Notes: generated by a model not told the origin, from the sequence alone. A DNA stretch of 64,000 nt from Brienomyrus brachyistius (GCF_023856365.1 NC_064554.1:2595001-2659000), one strand, 5' to 3'. Numbered from the stretch's first letter, positions 45,162 to 58,690 are shown. Program-made: numbers and translations.

Positions 45162-46799
45162 TGAACGATAGTGTCCTGCAGAAAAGTAAATTCTCTACCT
45201 TTCCCGTTGCCTCCTTGCCCCTTTTTATGGAAGTCCTGCCTTGAACGTGCCGAACGCTATCTAATCTCAGTACAAGTACCCTTCCCTTTACGCGAAAAAA
45301 ACGGAATGATAATGAAAAATATTTAGCACCATGAAAGCCGTAATTCCAAGGCGTGGAGACTGAAAAACATAAATGGCAGGAAAACTTACAGTGTATCGAT
45401 CAGCAATGTGCGTGATTGCTTATGGCTGTGTTTGCGTGATTAAACAAAATGTGCAGCGACAGGCCGGCTTGCAACGCAAAAATACATAACCCTAAAAATA
45501 ACAAGGCATCAGTATATTGTGACACCAGAATCGAATTTATATTTACTTCAGTATTTTAATATTTAACTTCTAAAAATAATTACGTGGGAGTGAAAACGTG
45601 AGTATGGCATATACTTACTACATCGGGAAATACAATCTTTTTGCGTATTCCACTATATATTAGGTAGCCTATAGGAAGTTACTCTGCAGATTATGTAATA
45701 ATGTGAACTATTTCGTTGTCTTCGAAAAGGCAGCTGCAAGACGTATCACATTTGCGAGAACATTTCTCTGTCCCTCAGTAAATCTTTCTATATACACTCA
45801 CAGCTGATTACGTTCTATCGGGCACAAGAAAAAAAGACCATCGCTATAAAACCAGCGTTCGATTATGCACAAATTGTCGTCATTCGTCGTGTAATTGGAA
45901 GTATTCTTTCAGACACATTCACACAATTCATAGAACAGTCTTAAATAAGTCCGGATCGGTTCTTCTTAATTGCACATTCCGCTAACTCAAAGTGGATATT
46001 TCTGTCTATGAACGCCACTCCAATCCTGTTACTTGATACGATTCCTTTCTTCTTTCGTACAAAAGGGTATCCCGACATAAACAAATCATTCGTTCTTATG
46101 CGGCCTCCTCTTTCCTTCCTTTATTTCTTTCTTTGTTGCGGCCCGTCTTTTCCTTTTCCAATCCGCTCCGGTTATTCTTACGGCGTGTGCGCTGGCTGCT
46201 AGGAAAACGACTAGGTCCCTGTCGTGCGCCTAATCCCCAACTCCTTCCACCCCCCAAATGTACTCCGTTCTCTTCCCCCCTCCTTCTTCGCTTTAATACA
46301 CACCGATATGGGTGAACACACAGGCGTATAGGTTTTCCCTTGAATTTTACATATTCTGTTAAGACACGTTGTTGGTCACTTATACCGCATACAACAATAT
46401 TTCAAATAACGCCACGCTGCAAGTAATTAATAGCTTGCAGGTTACAAAGTGTCGTCCCATTTTGAATGTATCAAACTATGGGGCGCTCTAAAATGTGTCC
46501 TTGAGAGGTACAGTGGGCTGTCCCACATGTCAGTCAAAAATTAGTTTAGTGTCCAATATTAATTATTGAGGGTCTATCTATCTTTTAAATATTCAGAGAT
46601 CTGTGCTACCTATGATATATTTCAATTGTAGGATATAGGCACACTGATTTATTGAAAAAAAACTACTTTGGAGCTCATTTTCTCAAAACTTTGTTTTTGT
46701 GGGATAGCCCACTTTGCCTCTCATGGACAATATCATCGGGCAGATCATATATCAAAACGTATGGATATAGCTAATATTGATAACAGGCGGGGGAGGGAC

Positions 46800-47020
46800 A
46801 AAAAACATGAGCGAGGAGTCAAAGGAAAGAGGTGATTCACTCCTTTTGGAAGTCGACGACATAACAGTAAGATGGCGGATGTTCCGCAAGCGACGTCGAA
46901 AGACCAGTAAATAACACAACAGGGCGCGCTGCAGCGGCTACACTGACGTCGTGGTGCGGGCGCGACGCACAGCGGACGTGAACAGTAGTGTTCAGTGAAT
47001 GCCGAAGCCTGTCGGTAAAC
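46800..47020 (-). promoter_or_regulatory. CpG-rich conserved block upstream of first-exon copy B
   Basis: Contains AAGATGGCGG near 46869 and TGACGTC at 46944-46950 followed by GTGGTGCGGGCGCGACGC. Kept in copies B and C; both words are altered in A. It could serve rbfox2 (about 1.7 kb upstream) or act in both directions. Confidence 0.4.
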
Positions 47021-47134
47021 CACACCCTGGGTTGTTCCCTACCTTGTGCCTGAAGCCTCCGGGACAGGCTCCGGACCCCCCGCGACCCTGAATAGGATGA
47101 GCAGCTTTGGAAAATGGATGGATGGATGGATGGA
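47021..47134 (+). mobile_element. 3' half of the fish SINE (copy B)
   Basis: CCTGGGTTGTTCCCTACC through GGATGAGCAGCTTTGGAAAA and a GGAT tail. It matches the 3' part of the complete SINE at 31437-31790. Also present in copy C at 62986-63105. Confidence 0.75.
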
Positions 47135-47289
47135 TGATCTTCATGGTGGTGTAAAACTGTGCTATTAAGTCTGTCAGAATGTCTTAGTTTAGCCATATCA
47201 AAACCCTTGCTACAATCACCACACTGGAATTCTGTAAACCTTTATAAATTACGAAAGGAATAATTTAATTACTTAGGAAAATTCCGACT

Positions 47290-47785
47290 ATGTTATATCA
47301 CTCTGTAGTAGAGAGTGTGGTGCTTTTTGCAGCTGTGTGCTGGAGCAGAACCCGAAATGCCACAGGAAATCCTTTCTACCTGTGGCAATAAAACTGTATA
47401 ACTTTCCTTTTCTGTATAGGTGATCTTTTTCACCATTTCTGTCATTCTGTCAATATTATCTGCTTTTTATTTACTCACCTGTATGCTATTGAATATTTGT
47501 TTCATCCCCTCATTACAAACTGCTGTCTCATTTTATTTAATGGCACAAACACTAAGTCACTTTTCATAACCACTTACACTAATAGTCTGTTATTTTATTA
47601 TATCTGTTATAGTAATCAGTTACTTTGTTAGATTTATTTTGTTATTCTGTTTTGCACTATTATTACTGTTCTTTTAAAGATCTTTACTGTCTTATCTTTA
47701 TTCCTCTTGTTGCACTGAGCACGTTTATGACAAAGGAATTTCCCTCGGAATAAATGAAGTTCTTATCTTATCTTGTCTTATCATC
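47290..47785 (+). mobile_element. L2-like LINE fragment with 3' UTR (copy B)
   Basis: It opens with a reverse-transcriptase piece (YHSVVESVVLFAAVCW), jumps after an internal deletion to a 3' UTR with TTGCACTGAGCACG and AAGGAATTTCCCTCGGAATA, and ends in TTATCTTATCTTG. The 5' part recurs at 63250 in copy C. Confidence 0.65.
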
Positions 47786-48425
47786 TTAAGGAACTACTAA
47801 GGAACTATTATAGGAACTACTTAAGGAAGTATACTAATGAACTACTGAAGGAATACACCAGTGAAATACCGATCTCACGTTTGTTCATCATTAATGAATC
47901 TTTTGCCTCAGATAGCTACTACATTTGTTCATGATTTGTACTTCAGTAGTAACTGAGTTACTATCAAATACTCGTTTCCCCGTCAAATGTTAAAATGAAG
48001 GAATGCTGCATGATTCATAAATGATCAGAACCGTCTATGTATTTTCATTAGCAATTAAAATTTCGATTTTATTTCGATTGCGCCACCAAGCTTAAGATTC
48101 GATTGCCTTTTTGCGAAAAACAAGTGTCGTTGGTTTAGTTTTCTTCTTTAAGGTAGAGAAAGTGATTTCCATCTCAGCCAATGGAGTCACGCGCTTGGGG
48201 TTCGGTCGATCTCGCAAGGAGTTTAAAAACAGAAGCGGGTCAGAAGACAGACCATTTTTACCTGTGGTATCCTTCCTTGTTTCTTTCCAGCTATTAAATA
48301 TATTTCAGTTTTTATTTCAGTGATTTCTGCAGTCTGTTGATAACAAGGCGGAGTAACATTACCCTAACGGTGGGAAAAGGTGTTGTGAACCACGCAGGCA
48401 CCCAGAGCAATCAGAATTTGCGAAA

Positions 48426-51400
48426 ATGGCACTCGGCGGATGTTCCCAGCTGTGTAAATGTATTCTTATTCTCGTCAATATCGTGTTGGGCGTAATCGCA
48501 ATGCTGATACTAATTACGTTACTAATCCAACCTCAGTGGGCGGTTTTATTGATTTGCTAAGAGCCGGACAGAAGCACATTGAGCATCAGCTTACCTGCCA
48601 TCCGCGCAACAGCGTACATGTATGCTTACAAAGAGCGGTCCTGTTCTGGGCGAGTTTCTAAGCACGTTTATTAAAGTCTACTTCTGACTAAGTTTCTCAC
48701 ATTTTACTCTAAATAAGTTGTTTTGTCAATCTACAAGAACTGGAATGCAATGAGGAAATCCGTAATTTTCTTCACTACGTGAAACGGTGGATGTAGGCCT
48801 ATATAGAGACAGATCATAAGTGCTGGCGAACTAGTGATTAGTTTTTTTTTTAACTCTTAAACTCTTTTAACGCCCTTAGTCTAATTCGCCTTAGGCGAGG
48901 CGACCTTAATTTCTATTGGTATTAATAGCTTGTTAAAATTATTGTTCAGAAAAAAATAATTATATATATTCTCTACCGTGCCTCAGTTTTCGGGAATATT
49001 TGCACTTTCAAAATTACTTTTCAATGTTTTTGAAATACTTAAATGAAATCTGAAAGTTTGGTAAGAAGTGTCACGCGGGGCAGGACAGGTGCGCTGTGCG
49101 TGCGTGGCCGGAGCGGTTCGGAGAGCACATAAAGCAAGCCTCAGGCAGGACACGGGACGAGCTGGTTTTACTTCGGTGATCGGGACAGGAAAAACAGCAC
49201 GGTCACAGAAATCACCGACAGACGTAACATTGCTCAATGACAGACAAAGGGTTCATCCACACCAGAGACTTAAATACACGGAAATAAGCAGAAGAGAACA
49301 AGACACGACTGGGCACGATCAGGGAATCACACGTGGGTAATTAAGGGGCGTGGCACGCAAGAGGAGCGGACGGGCCGGGCGTCACAAGAAGCATGACAGG
49401 CTCAAACGTAAAACGTAATTAGTACCGACCGCTCGATGTTAAGAAAGCAGACCACCTGGAGGTTGAGTTGAATACCCCTGCACTATACCATAATCCTCTG
49501 AGGGATTTCCAGAAGAGCGCAAACAGACAAAGCGTTGGAATTGTCTTCATGCGGAGTAGTCCCTGGATTTTTTCTGTTTTAATTTTGGGTTCCCTCGTTT
49601 AAGAAATTGTGAAAATCCATACTTCAGGCATTGCACTATGTCACATCATAACGGTAACGACAGTGATTCAGTGGTCGGGGGTCACAGGAGACTCAAGCTG
49701 CCTCAGATCGCGGTACTGTCAGGGAGCTGGGATAAAATTAATGCACTGAGCGGAAAATATGACAGCTCTTCGAGCCTAACAACCGCCTTGTTTATCTGCA
49801 GCTTATTGGCTTTGCAATAATGGCACTTGGACTGTGGGTGAGATTCAGCGCTCAGACAAGAGGAATCTTCAATGTGGATCTGCACACGACGTCCTTTGCC
49901 ATCGGTACAGTGTCCTTTATATATACTGCTCTCCAAAAAGTTACTGATATCTTTTTGGACGGCTAGATGGACACTGCTACGGTTCCCAAACCTCTCCTCA
50001 GGGGCACCTCAGCCATTCCATATATTTGTTAAATTTCACTACCAGCTCAAGTAATTCATTTGCTTTAAATTAAATCTGATTGAGGTATTGATTAGCCACC
50101 AACTTTAATATCGTGTAAAAACAGAATTTTCTTTGACCAATACTTTGTTTTATATGTTATTTATAAATATCTTAAGCAAGAAAGAGAAGAGTAGGTGCAG
50201 GAAGTTGCCTTGAACATCCAAAACTCTTCTGCTACCAAGTCTTACGTTTGTACATTTTTGTGTCCAAACACTCACATTCAAAGCTGCCACATTTAAAGCT
50301 AGAGAATTCACATAAATGTTACATAACATTAATTTAGGAATTTAACATAGTTCACATTTCTTTAACAGACATTTCTTTTTACTCATGTTTTCAAAGTAGT
50401 ATATTTTCTCGTGTACCAATCTGAGTTTTTTCTGCTCTCTCCTTCAGTTGTGACCCTGCTTATCGTTCTCGGTGCATTGATGATGGTGATCTCTGCATTT
50501 GGGAACTTTGGAGCCTGTAAAGAGAGTAAAGGTGTCCTGACTGTGGTAAGAGGAAAAAATACCAGTAACGATTAAGAACAGCCACAGCAAACAGCACATA
50601 GACGTCTCATTGGAAATGTAGGTCTTAATTAAAAATATCCCCACCCCCAAATACACAGCATATTATGATGCAATACTCCAAATGTCCTTAGTATTAATAC
50701 TAATTCTCTTTACCCAATGAGTTTAGTTCGGACCTCGGTAAAAAAAATTAAGAGCTAAAAATAATATTTGAAACTAAATATTCACCTTAATAAAAAAAGC
50801 ATTTTGCAAGGGAGGGTGCGGGGGGGCTCCACATCATTCGGTAAGACAAAACAATGATCGTTATCTGTAAAAAACACCCTGAAACAGCAATGTGGTATAG
50901 CGCCTGGGGTATAGATAACTGTACGAGACATGTTAAATAAGAGGCCAAAACCCACTTTTAAATAAATGAACAGCTTATGAAGGGGATGGTATCACTAATA
51001 GTGTCCACAGAAACATTTCAAGCCAAACTTGGATATCAAAACAAAGATGTTAGCTTGTAATGGTGTTCATTCAAACGATAGCTCCACATGGCTTGGTAAG
51101 CTAACCAGACTCAATATCATTCAAAATCTGTTTCTTGCAAACAGAAACTGGCCTCATATATGTAATGTGTGATTGACGAAACCCACCCCCCTCAGCCCCT
51201 CCCACCCTCCCAGACCTCACCATTTTGACTGGCTACAGCCCTGTTCCCAGTCATCAATTTCATTTTGCATACAGCTCACATATGCTTTGTTTGTTCAAGT
51301 GGGGATGCTGGATGCCGTTGTGTCTGCATTCATAGCTGATGCACTGAATGCATCACATTGTTACCCCCCCTTGCTGAGTAAATGTAAACCGTGACCACAA

Positions 51401-53871
51401 ACAAGCAGAATGTGTAAGGTAGTGAACGTATTCTCCGCCATCAATTCCAGTTCGTCGTGCTGTTGAGCTTCCTGCTGACCTTCACGATTGCGGCTGGGAC
51501 ACTGGCCATCATGAAGAGCGAGGAGGTAAGTGGGAAAGAAAGAGGGGCGGGGGGAGAAGGTATGCAGCAGCCAAATCTAATAAGTACTAAATGATTTAAC
51601 CAGTGTGATGGGTGAAAAGTGCAACAGGATTTTCTGTTTGCGGCCATTAGTAAACTGCGGACAAGCACAAATTTGGTAGCGGGTGAGGGGCACTTTCCAA
51701 ACAGCGTCCTAAGGGCAGAGGGGGAGAGAGAGAACAGCAAAGTATCCTCCGGTTAGCTAATGTTGCCTGGTGCCACATAGCTTATTGCTACTGCAAAAAG
51801 GTACATGTGGCCCACATTTACAGAAGGAAATGGCTCCTCACTGTCATACATCACAAATATAGGTTATAAAGCAATGCAGTGAATCGCTACAGCAGCCATT
51901 AAAGCACGAGTACCATCATATTCACAGCTGAGAGGTGTTAGGTTGTTACCCTGTTGCCAGAAGTGTAACAAGCTATTCCTAATGAATAAGCACTATACAG
52001 TCTTGCTTATGTGGTCAGGTACCCAAATACGTAATCAACAAACTATTTAGGAATACAAGAAAGCATCAAAAAAGCACATTTTCGAGGAAGTAAAGATTTC
52101 CAAATACAATTTCCTAAATATATATATATTTGTTACATTGTTTGAAACCTTGTGTGTTTCTGTCTCAACAGTAGGGTGTGCAAATGTCCTCCTCTATAAT
52201 TGCCTATGCTAAGTGTATCCTGTTACAATGCTGTCTGGGGCAGGACAGAAAGTGGGTAGATTGATGTGAATATATGGACAGTCAGAATGAGAGAGAGTGA
52301 GGTGGAAGGTGCATTATAGGTGCCGTCACAGTGACCTGATCACCTGTCACACGGTCCGGCAGGTTGGAAAGCTGCTCTCGGATGCATACACAACCACATA
52401 CGCTCAGTATGTCGACAAGGGTGGAGACCCCAGCATGGCCATCATGCTGCAGTTCTTCCACAACATGGTAAACCCCCGAGCTCTTCATGCAGTACCAAAC
52501 CTACCTAATATGAATCTCTTCATATCATTATGCTGTGTTACGGAAATGTACATCTTCTGGCAGCCTGGCCAAAAAAACCACTTTTAAATTTAGCCGGTGC
52601 TGAAGCGCACTTTCCCAAATGTGTCAAAAATGAGTACAAGAATTGTGTAGAACAAATGTTTCCTACAATTTAAAATGCAGGTAGGAAACCAAATTCGTAA
52701 AGCATTGTCTCTACAAAGTCCTCTTAACGAGGCCAGGTATAGCTTGTTTGACTGTCTTTGTGTATATGTAGACACATACACAAATTTAGACAAGAAAGAT
52801 AGAAAGAAGAAAGAAAGAATGAATGTATATACTCCTGTATTGTAGAGTGACTGATCTCACTATTGATTTTAACATATTAACCTTCACCTTTCTATTCTGG
52901 CACTTCTTTCCTAGTTTGGTTGTTGTGGAATCTTGGGAAGTATTGAACCCGTGGTCAGAGATACGTGCCCTAAAAAAGGATTTTTGGACTCCTTCTCTGT
53001 ACCGGTGAGTCCATTTCTCTGATTAGTGTCATCCAGCTGTTGGAAATGCCCAAAGTCCCATCCATCATATATTGTGCAATCGTTACGCTGCAAAAAAAGT
53101 AACAAAAGTTCCACATCATATTGTCACATTTGGAAAATATAGCGGAATTTTTGTGCTCTGTTGTGGGGCGGATGGGTGCATGGGGGGTAAAACAAACAGG
53201 AGTACAGTAAATGACAAGACAGCACATTATAAAATAAAAATACATGGAGTAAATAAAGTCATGCGATATGGGGATGAGGTAGCTATGTGGGATGTGCTAA
53301 TTGACATTTATACAGTAATACACCATGAATTTGTGGCCTTCTGGATTTAAAGCATAAATTTTCCTTGATAGAATTTTCATTGTTGGTATCAGTGTTAAAG
53401 AAAGGAAGTCCTCCATTGTGTGTGCAAGAGCATTATGGGAAAATTTACACCTCCATTGTTTTTTGTCCGTCAGGCATGTCCTGCAGTCATTGCAAGCAAA
53501 GATTACAGAAGTCCTGCTTTTATGGGAGGATTCTTTGGAATATTGGCCTTGATGGTAGGTTTAATGATGCTTATTGAACACTTAAGCATAATGCACATAG
53601 AAAATGGACGGATGGAAGAATTAACATGGGTGTTCTTCTGCCCCCCCCCCAACTCAACTCATCCCACCCCTCCCATTCTGTGTGTCTTTGTATCACTTTG
53701 TATCGCTTTGTATGGGGTTCCTACCCTGTTGACCCTCCACATCAGCTATTTGCGCTGGTTTGCAGCCTCGTCCTTCGCAAAGGGATCTCATCTTCATCTG
53801 GTCCCCCTTACATCCTTATGTCCTCCACCACCTTCCAGCAAGAGATGCCTCATGCTGAGCCCAACTATTAG
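48426..53871 (+). CDS. CD9-like tetraspanin, copy 2 (complete frame, 247 aa)
   Basis: Tetraspanins are four-pass membrane proteins that organise receptor and integrin microdomains. Exons: 48426-48491, 49802-49904, 50448-50545, 51451-51525, 52363-52467, 52915-53004, 53474-53554 and 53746-53871. TM1 spans residues ~12-35, TM2 ~58-80 (FGNFGAC), TM3 ~91-110, the large loop ~113-197 and TM4 ~198-222. The loop has only four cysteines (C152, C153 in FGCCG, C167, C181), the CD9-type pattern and numbering, with TCPKKGFLDSF like CD9. The donor of exon 1 is GTAATC because ~75 bp containing the original GTAAGT was deleted. The cytoplasmic tail is longer than in CD9. No third copy reaches into the window after copy C. 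Confidence 0.82.
49069..49386. mobile_element. short non-autonomous element, second family member
   Basis: Starts TGTCACGCGGGGC and ends GGCCGGGCGTCACA; the termini are imperfectly inverted. Internal similarity to 39796-40061. Located in intron 1 of tetraspanin copy 2 and flanked by AGAAG on both sides. Confidence 0.55.
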
Positions 53872-53934
53872 CTACAACCAACATCCAACTAATCCTGTTT
53901 CTTTTTACTGTCTTCCAAGTTGTGGGTTTCACTA

Positions 53935-54079
53935 GTGATGGTTAAATCAAGCCTCACAAACCATTTTCTGTATTTTCTGACCCCACTTGTTCAAAAAAGG
54001 CACAAAGCAAACCAAGAGCTCCATCTAGTGGGATCAGAAAATACAGCAAATGGTTCATGAGGCTCGGTTTGGCCATCAC
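53935..54079. mobile_element. foldback MITE (about 145 bp)
   Basis: The two halves are inverted copies: GTGATGG... with ACCATTTTCTGTATTTTCTGA on the left and its complement on the right ending GGCCATCAC. The central AGAGCTCCATCTAGTGGGA also occurs beside the B and C joints (about 42013 and 56975). Lies just after tetraspanin copy 2 in a stretch missing from copy 1. Confidence 0.65.
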
Positions 54080-55712
54080 GGGGTTTACAGTCTTTCCTTT
54101 AGCTGATGTTGGCACTTTTGCTACATAATCTGTTTTATTCTGTGTGCACGATGGTATTCCCTTGATTCAGTTTTCCTAAATTTTCTGAACGTTTAATAGG
54201 AATTTCTCGATGTCTGTCTCTATCTGGTACAGAGTACACAAGCATTCAAAGTTTGGTCCCCTAAGTCCCAAACCCTCTCCTTGTTTGCATACCCACCATT
54301 TCCCAGGTGTTTGCTATGGTGTGTTGCAGCATCTTCATGAATGGCATTAAGCATAGCCAGGCAAGCTTCCCTGTCTACTAGCTGAATATCTGCTACAAAC
54401 AAGACGCCAAAGGCCTGCATCATTCCTGCCGGCCTTCACCAAGCTGCAGTCAACACCAGGACTTGTAAAATGCCTGCTTTGTGGCCATTCCTGTCTTTTT
54501 TAATGTAGTTTGCAGTCAAAAAAGAGAGATGAAACGTCAATGTTATTTTGTTACAAACTGTGCCAGGCTTACCTGCTTGGAACATGCAAGTGAAACAAGG
54601 GAGCAAGGAACTAATAACTAGCTAGTAACTGATTTGTTTTTACACAGCTGCCTCTTATCTCATAGGCCTTAGTGTCTCTCACGGAAACCTGATGAGCTCC
54701 GCAGGGTCCAGTTAAGGTCTCTGTGGTTCTCAACCTCTGTCTGTGCATGTCAGTCAGTCGACCAGGTGTTCTGTGGCCGGACCGGACCGATGCGGAGAGC
54801 TCGAAACCCGGGAGGCTCTGCTTAGCTTTGTCGCGTCTGCTAGTGTGCTACCATTAACCTGAGATGTTGGTAGTTGTTTCTTTAATAATTAAAAAGGTGT
54901 TTCCCCAAGCTGTGCCTTGTGCTTATTTGATTTTAGAGAAGCCAGAAGAAAAAAACTATATTCCATTAGTCCTATGGAGCACAAGACATTTAAAAATGTA
55001 CTGGAGTCAGTGCTGCTGAGAGGAGAACACTGGCAGCTGGCAACAAACAAGACAGGGATGGACCTGTGCACAAATGGACCAAGGAGGTTTTTGATGCCAG
55101 CTTTTTGATTTTTTTTGTTCTTTTGGAAGCACAGAAGCTGGCTACTCCGAATCCTTCAGTAAAGTATGATGCTATAAATGTAAACTGCATCAAATACTTT
55201 TCCCCGGTGGGCCTTTGGTTAAATACAAAATTCATTGTAGGCGACAGGTGGAAAATAAGACAACTTTGTTACTGTTCTTAAGCACATTTGGCAGTTATCT
55301 ATACTTGAGTTCTTTCCGTTTTATTTTACTACTTTTTACTTTTATTCACTACATTTCAAAAGAAATGTTCATGTTCTCTACTCCATTTTTTTTTAATAGC
55401 GTTACAGTATTCACCAACAGTAAATCAACTTATGTGATTTTTCAGCTGCCATAAAACGCAGCGCATTCGTCAAGCATCATTTTCGGAATCTACTGTTCCA
55501 AACATCACCTCTGGTCTACACTGTTGCTTCTGTCTCTTTCCTGGCTTTTTTCTGTCATGGAAGGAAAAAAGCTTGCGTTAAGATGCAAATGAAGGAGCAG
55601 TCAATCGTAGATAAAATATGTAAATGTGTGAATCTATATATGAAATGACTGTCTGCTCACCTATTCTGTTATCATGTCTATTCATGTAGACTTGACACCT
55701 TATAGTGAAATA

Positions 55713-56929
55713 TACACTCACCGGCCACTTTATTAGGCACACCTTGCTAGTACCGGGTTGGACCCCCTTTTGCCTTCAGAACTGCCTTAATCCTTCGTGG
55801 CATAGATTCAACAAGGTACTGGAAACATTCCTCAGAGATATTGGTCCTTATTGCCATGATAGCATCAAGCAGTTGCTGCAGATTTGTCGGCTGCACATCC
55901 ATGATGCGAATCTCCCGTTCCACCACATCCCAAAGGTGCTCTATTGGATTGAGATCTGGTGACTGTGGAGGCCATTTGAGTACAGTGAACTCATTGTCAT
56001 GCTCAAGAAACCAGTCTGAGATGATTCGAGCTTTATGACATGGTGCATTATCCTGCTGGAAGTAGTCATCAGAAGATGGGTACATTGTGGTCATAAAGGG
56101 ATGGACATGGTCAGCAACAATACTCAGGTAGGCTGTGGCATTGCAACGATGATCAATTAGTACTAAGGGGCCCAAAGTGTGCCAAGAAAATGTCCCCCAC
56201 ACCATTACACCACCACCACCAGCCTGAACCGTTGATACAAGGCAGGATGGATCCACGCTTTCATGTTGTTGACGCCAAAGTCTGGCCCTACCATCCGAAT
56301 GTCGCTGCAGAAATCGAGACTCATCAGACCAGGCAACATTTTTCCAATCTTGTATTGTGCAATTTCGGTGAGCCTGTGCGAATTGTAGCCTCAGTTTCCT
56401 GTTCTTTGCTGACAGGAGTGGCACCCGGTGTGGTCTTCTGCTGCTGTATCCCATCTGCCTCAAGGTTCGACGTGTTGTGCATTCGGAGATGCTCTTCTGC
56501 ATACCTTGGTTGTAAGAAGTGGTTATTTTGGTTACTGTTGCCTTTCTATCAGCTCGAACCACTCTGGCCATTCTCCTCTGACCTCAGGCATCAACAAAGC
56601 ATTTTCGCCCACAGAACTGCCGCTCACTGGATGTTTTCCATTTTTCGGACCATTCTCTGTAAACCCTAGAGATGGTTGTGCGTGACAATCCCAGAACATC
56701 AGCAGTTTCTGCAATACTCAGACCAGCCCGTCTGGCACCAACAACCATGCCACATTCAAAGTCACTTAAATTACCTTTCTTCCCCATTCTGAAGCTCGGT
56801 TTGAACTGCAGCGGTTCATCTTGACCATGTCAACATGCCTAAATGCATTCAGTTGCCACCATGTGATTGGCTGATTTGCATCAACAAGCAGTTGGACAGG
56901 TGTGCCTAATAAAGTCACCGGCGAGTGTA
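55713..56929 (-). mobile_element. Tc1-type transposon, copy 2 (identical to the one at 40752)
   Basis: 1217 bp with the same ends, the same TA flanks and the same flanking DNA as 40752-41968. I saw no difference between the two by eye. Confidence 0.95.
55747..56787 (-). pseudogene. Tc1 transposase with the same in-frame stop (copy 2)
   Basis: Protein pieces are identical to those of copy 1, including the TGA at 56586-56584 between the DNA-binding and catalytic parts. The shared lesion shows that the element was already inactive when the unit was duplicated. Confidence 0.92.
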
Positions 56930-58690
56930 TATATAAACTAGATTTAAAAAGGGTTCAACGTATGGCCGAAAACGAGCCAAGAGCACCATCTAGTGGGCTC
57001 ATTCCGCAGGAAGGAAATTATGTGTCAGGACTGAAGACCATCATGTTTAGAAGTTAAAAAGTACTCCACGTGCTTCGTAACCAAAAACTGGCAGATTTAA
57101 ACTCTCTTGTGGTGACCCAGCCTTTTCCACAGCTCTCTGGCAGTCCCACACAAACAGCAATCTCTTTGTCTCCCCTCCACATTTCCTGTTTCATCTGGAA
57201 CCAATTTCACCCTTGTGCATTGTCCCCCTGGGGAACAATTGTCAGCGCGCATCTTAAAGGGAGAGTGGGCAAAGTGACCAGTAAAAAAAAATTCAAAAAA
57301 CAAAGGATATATGATACAAAGTTAGAACCCTGGACACCCCCACCAAAGGCGCACGAAAGCAGCACCCTCCATAAGGCCTCCACACAGAAAATCAGCTTTG
57401 TTTCTGACTGCAGAGATTATCGTCATCATCTGCCTAGTTGTGATTAAACACCCCTGGGGGGTGAGAGGCGCTCACTTGTAATATAATATCGCAAAGATCC
57501 ACCAAAGCAGCTTAGTCACACGGCAGCAGGATCCCCTCACACTCCTGGACACTCCGTTATTCACGGGGAAACTTAAAAAAGAAAGCAAAAAAATAAACAA
57601 ATAAGGGAAAAAGTGTCCCCTGTTTTCCCTCTCGTTTTCTTTGTTTTTTGGAAAAGAAACTCGTAATAAAAGAAAAAATAAGTCATGGGAGAGGATCGTT
57701 TGAAAAGAGTATGAGGGTGCAATTGTACGGCTGGGGTGCAGGCAGGCGAAGAGCAGACAAAAATGGAGGAGGAATGTAGGTAAGTAAATATAACTAGGAG
57801 GTGGCCAGGAGTGAGAGAGTAACGAGGGACCATCCTCATCCAGAAAGTCCATTAAACAGGGAGACGAGAGCAAGCGGCAGGGTGTCTGATACACTACAAA
57901 GGATGAGAGGGAAGAAAAACACTCCAAATTTGACATGTCAGCAAGAATAACATGACCAAGGAAGGCAGTGACGGAATGGCTGCGCTGTAGCGGTGCCGTG
58001 ACGTCCGGCCATCGCTGGCTCCATCTCGGAACGGACTGAGAAGCAGAACCCAGGACCGGTCCCCCTCCTGGCCTCACCTGCCCCCACCATCCCACCCCCG
58101 CCTGCTCAGGCCCAGTCAGCCACCAGCTCACTCGTCCCACTGTAAGGGTGTCTCCGTGGGATCCTCGCAATCAGCAGCCGTGACCTTTCCTAACCCCCCC
58201 CTCACACACACACACACACACGCTCTTCCTCGCCATCACCGTTCCCCCACCATCTGGGTCATGATCCACACAGTGACTTCACCGGCTGCAGGCCCATGTG
58301 GCAGGCATGTGTGTTTGAGGGGGGAAGGGAGGGGGGGCCTCATCTCTGTGATTTGACCCGTCCAAAAAAAAGACAGATGCACCACTTCGTCCGGCCGATC
58401 AGGGTTAGCGGGTGATTAGTAAGGAATCCTGAGATCACCACTCCAGCGGTTCAGTCAGTGTGTAGGACGTGGGCTTACAATGAGGTCCTAGGTTACAAAA
58501 ATTGTCACTGAATAACTGGGTTTGCATTCTGCGTTATATAACGTTAAGAGGTCTAAATGGGTCAATTTGGATCGAGAGAGGGCGCATTTTGACAGTCTTA
58601 ATGCAGCATTGCATATTGTTGGCCCGAATATTTCAACAGATTTTCTTATAAAAATAACTGGGGACGACATGAAACACTTCACATTGTCTA

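Larger units (their letters stand above)
42037..56997. repeat. segmental duplication copy B (complete 15-kb unit)
   Basis: Runs from the CTCATTCC joint to the next identical joint 14,961 bp further. It holds rbfox2 first-exon copy B, the LINE end, tetraspanin copy 2 and the Tc1 element. The stretch from about 40.15 to 43.07 kb (A end into B start) is almost identical to 55.1-58.03 kb (B end into C start). Confidence 0.88.
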
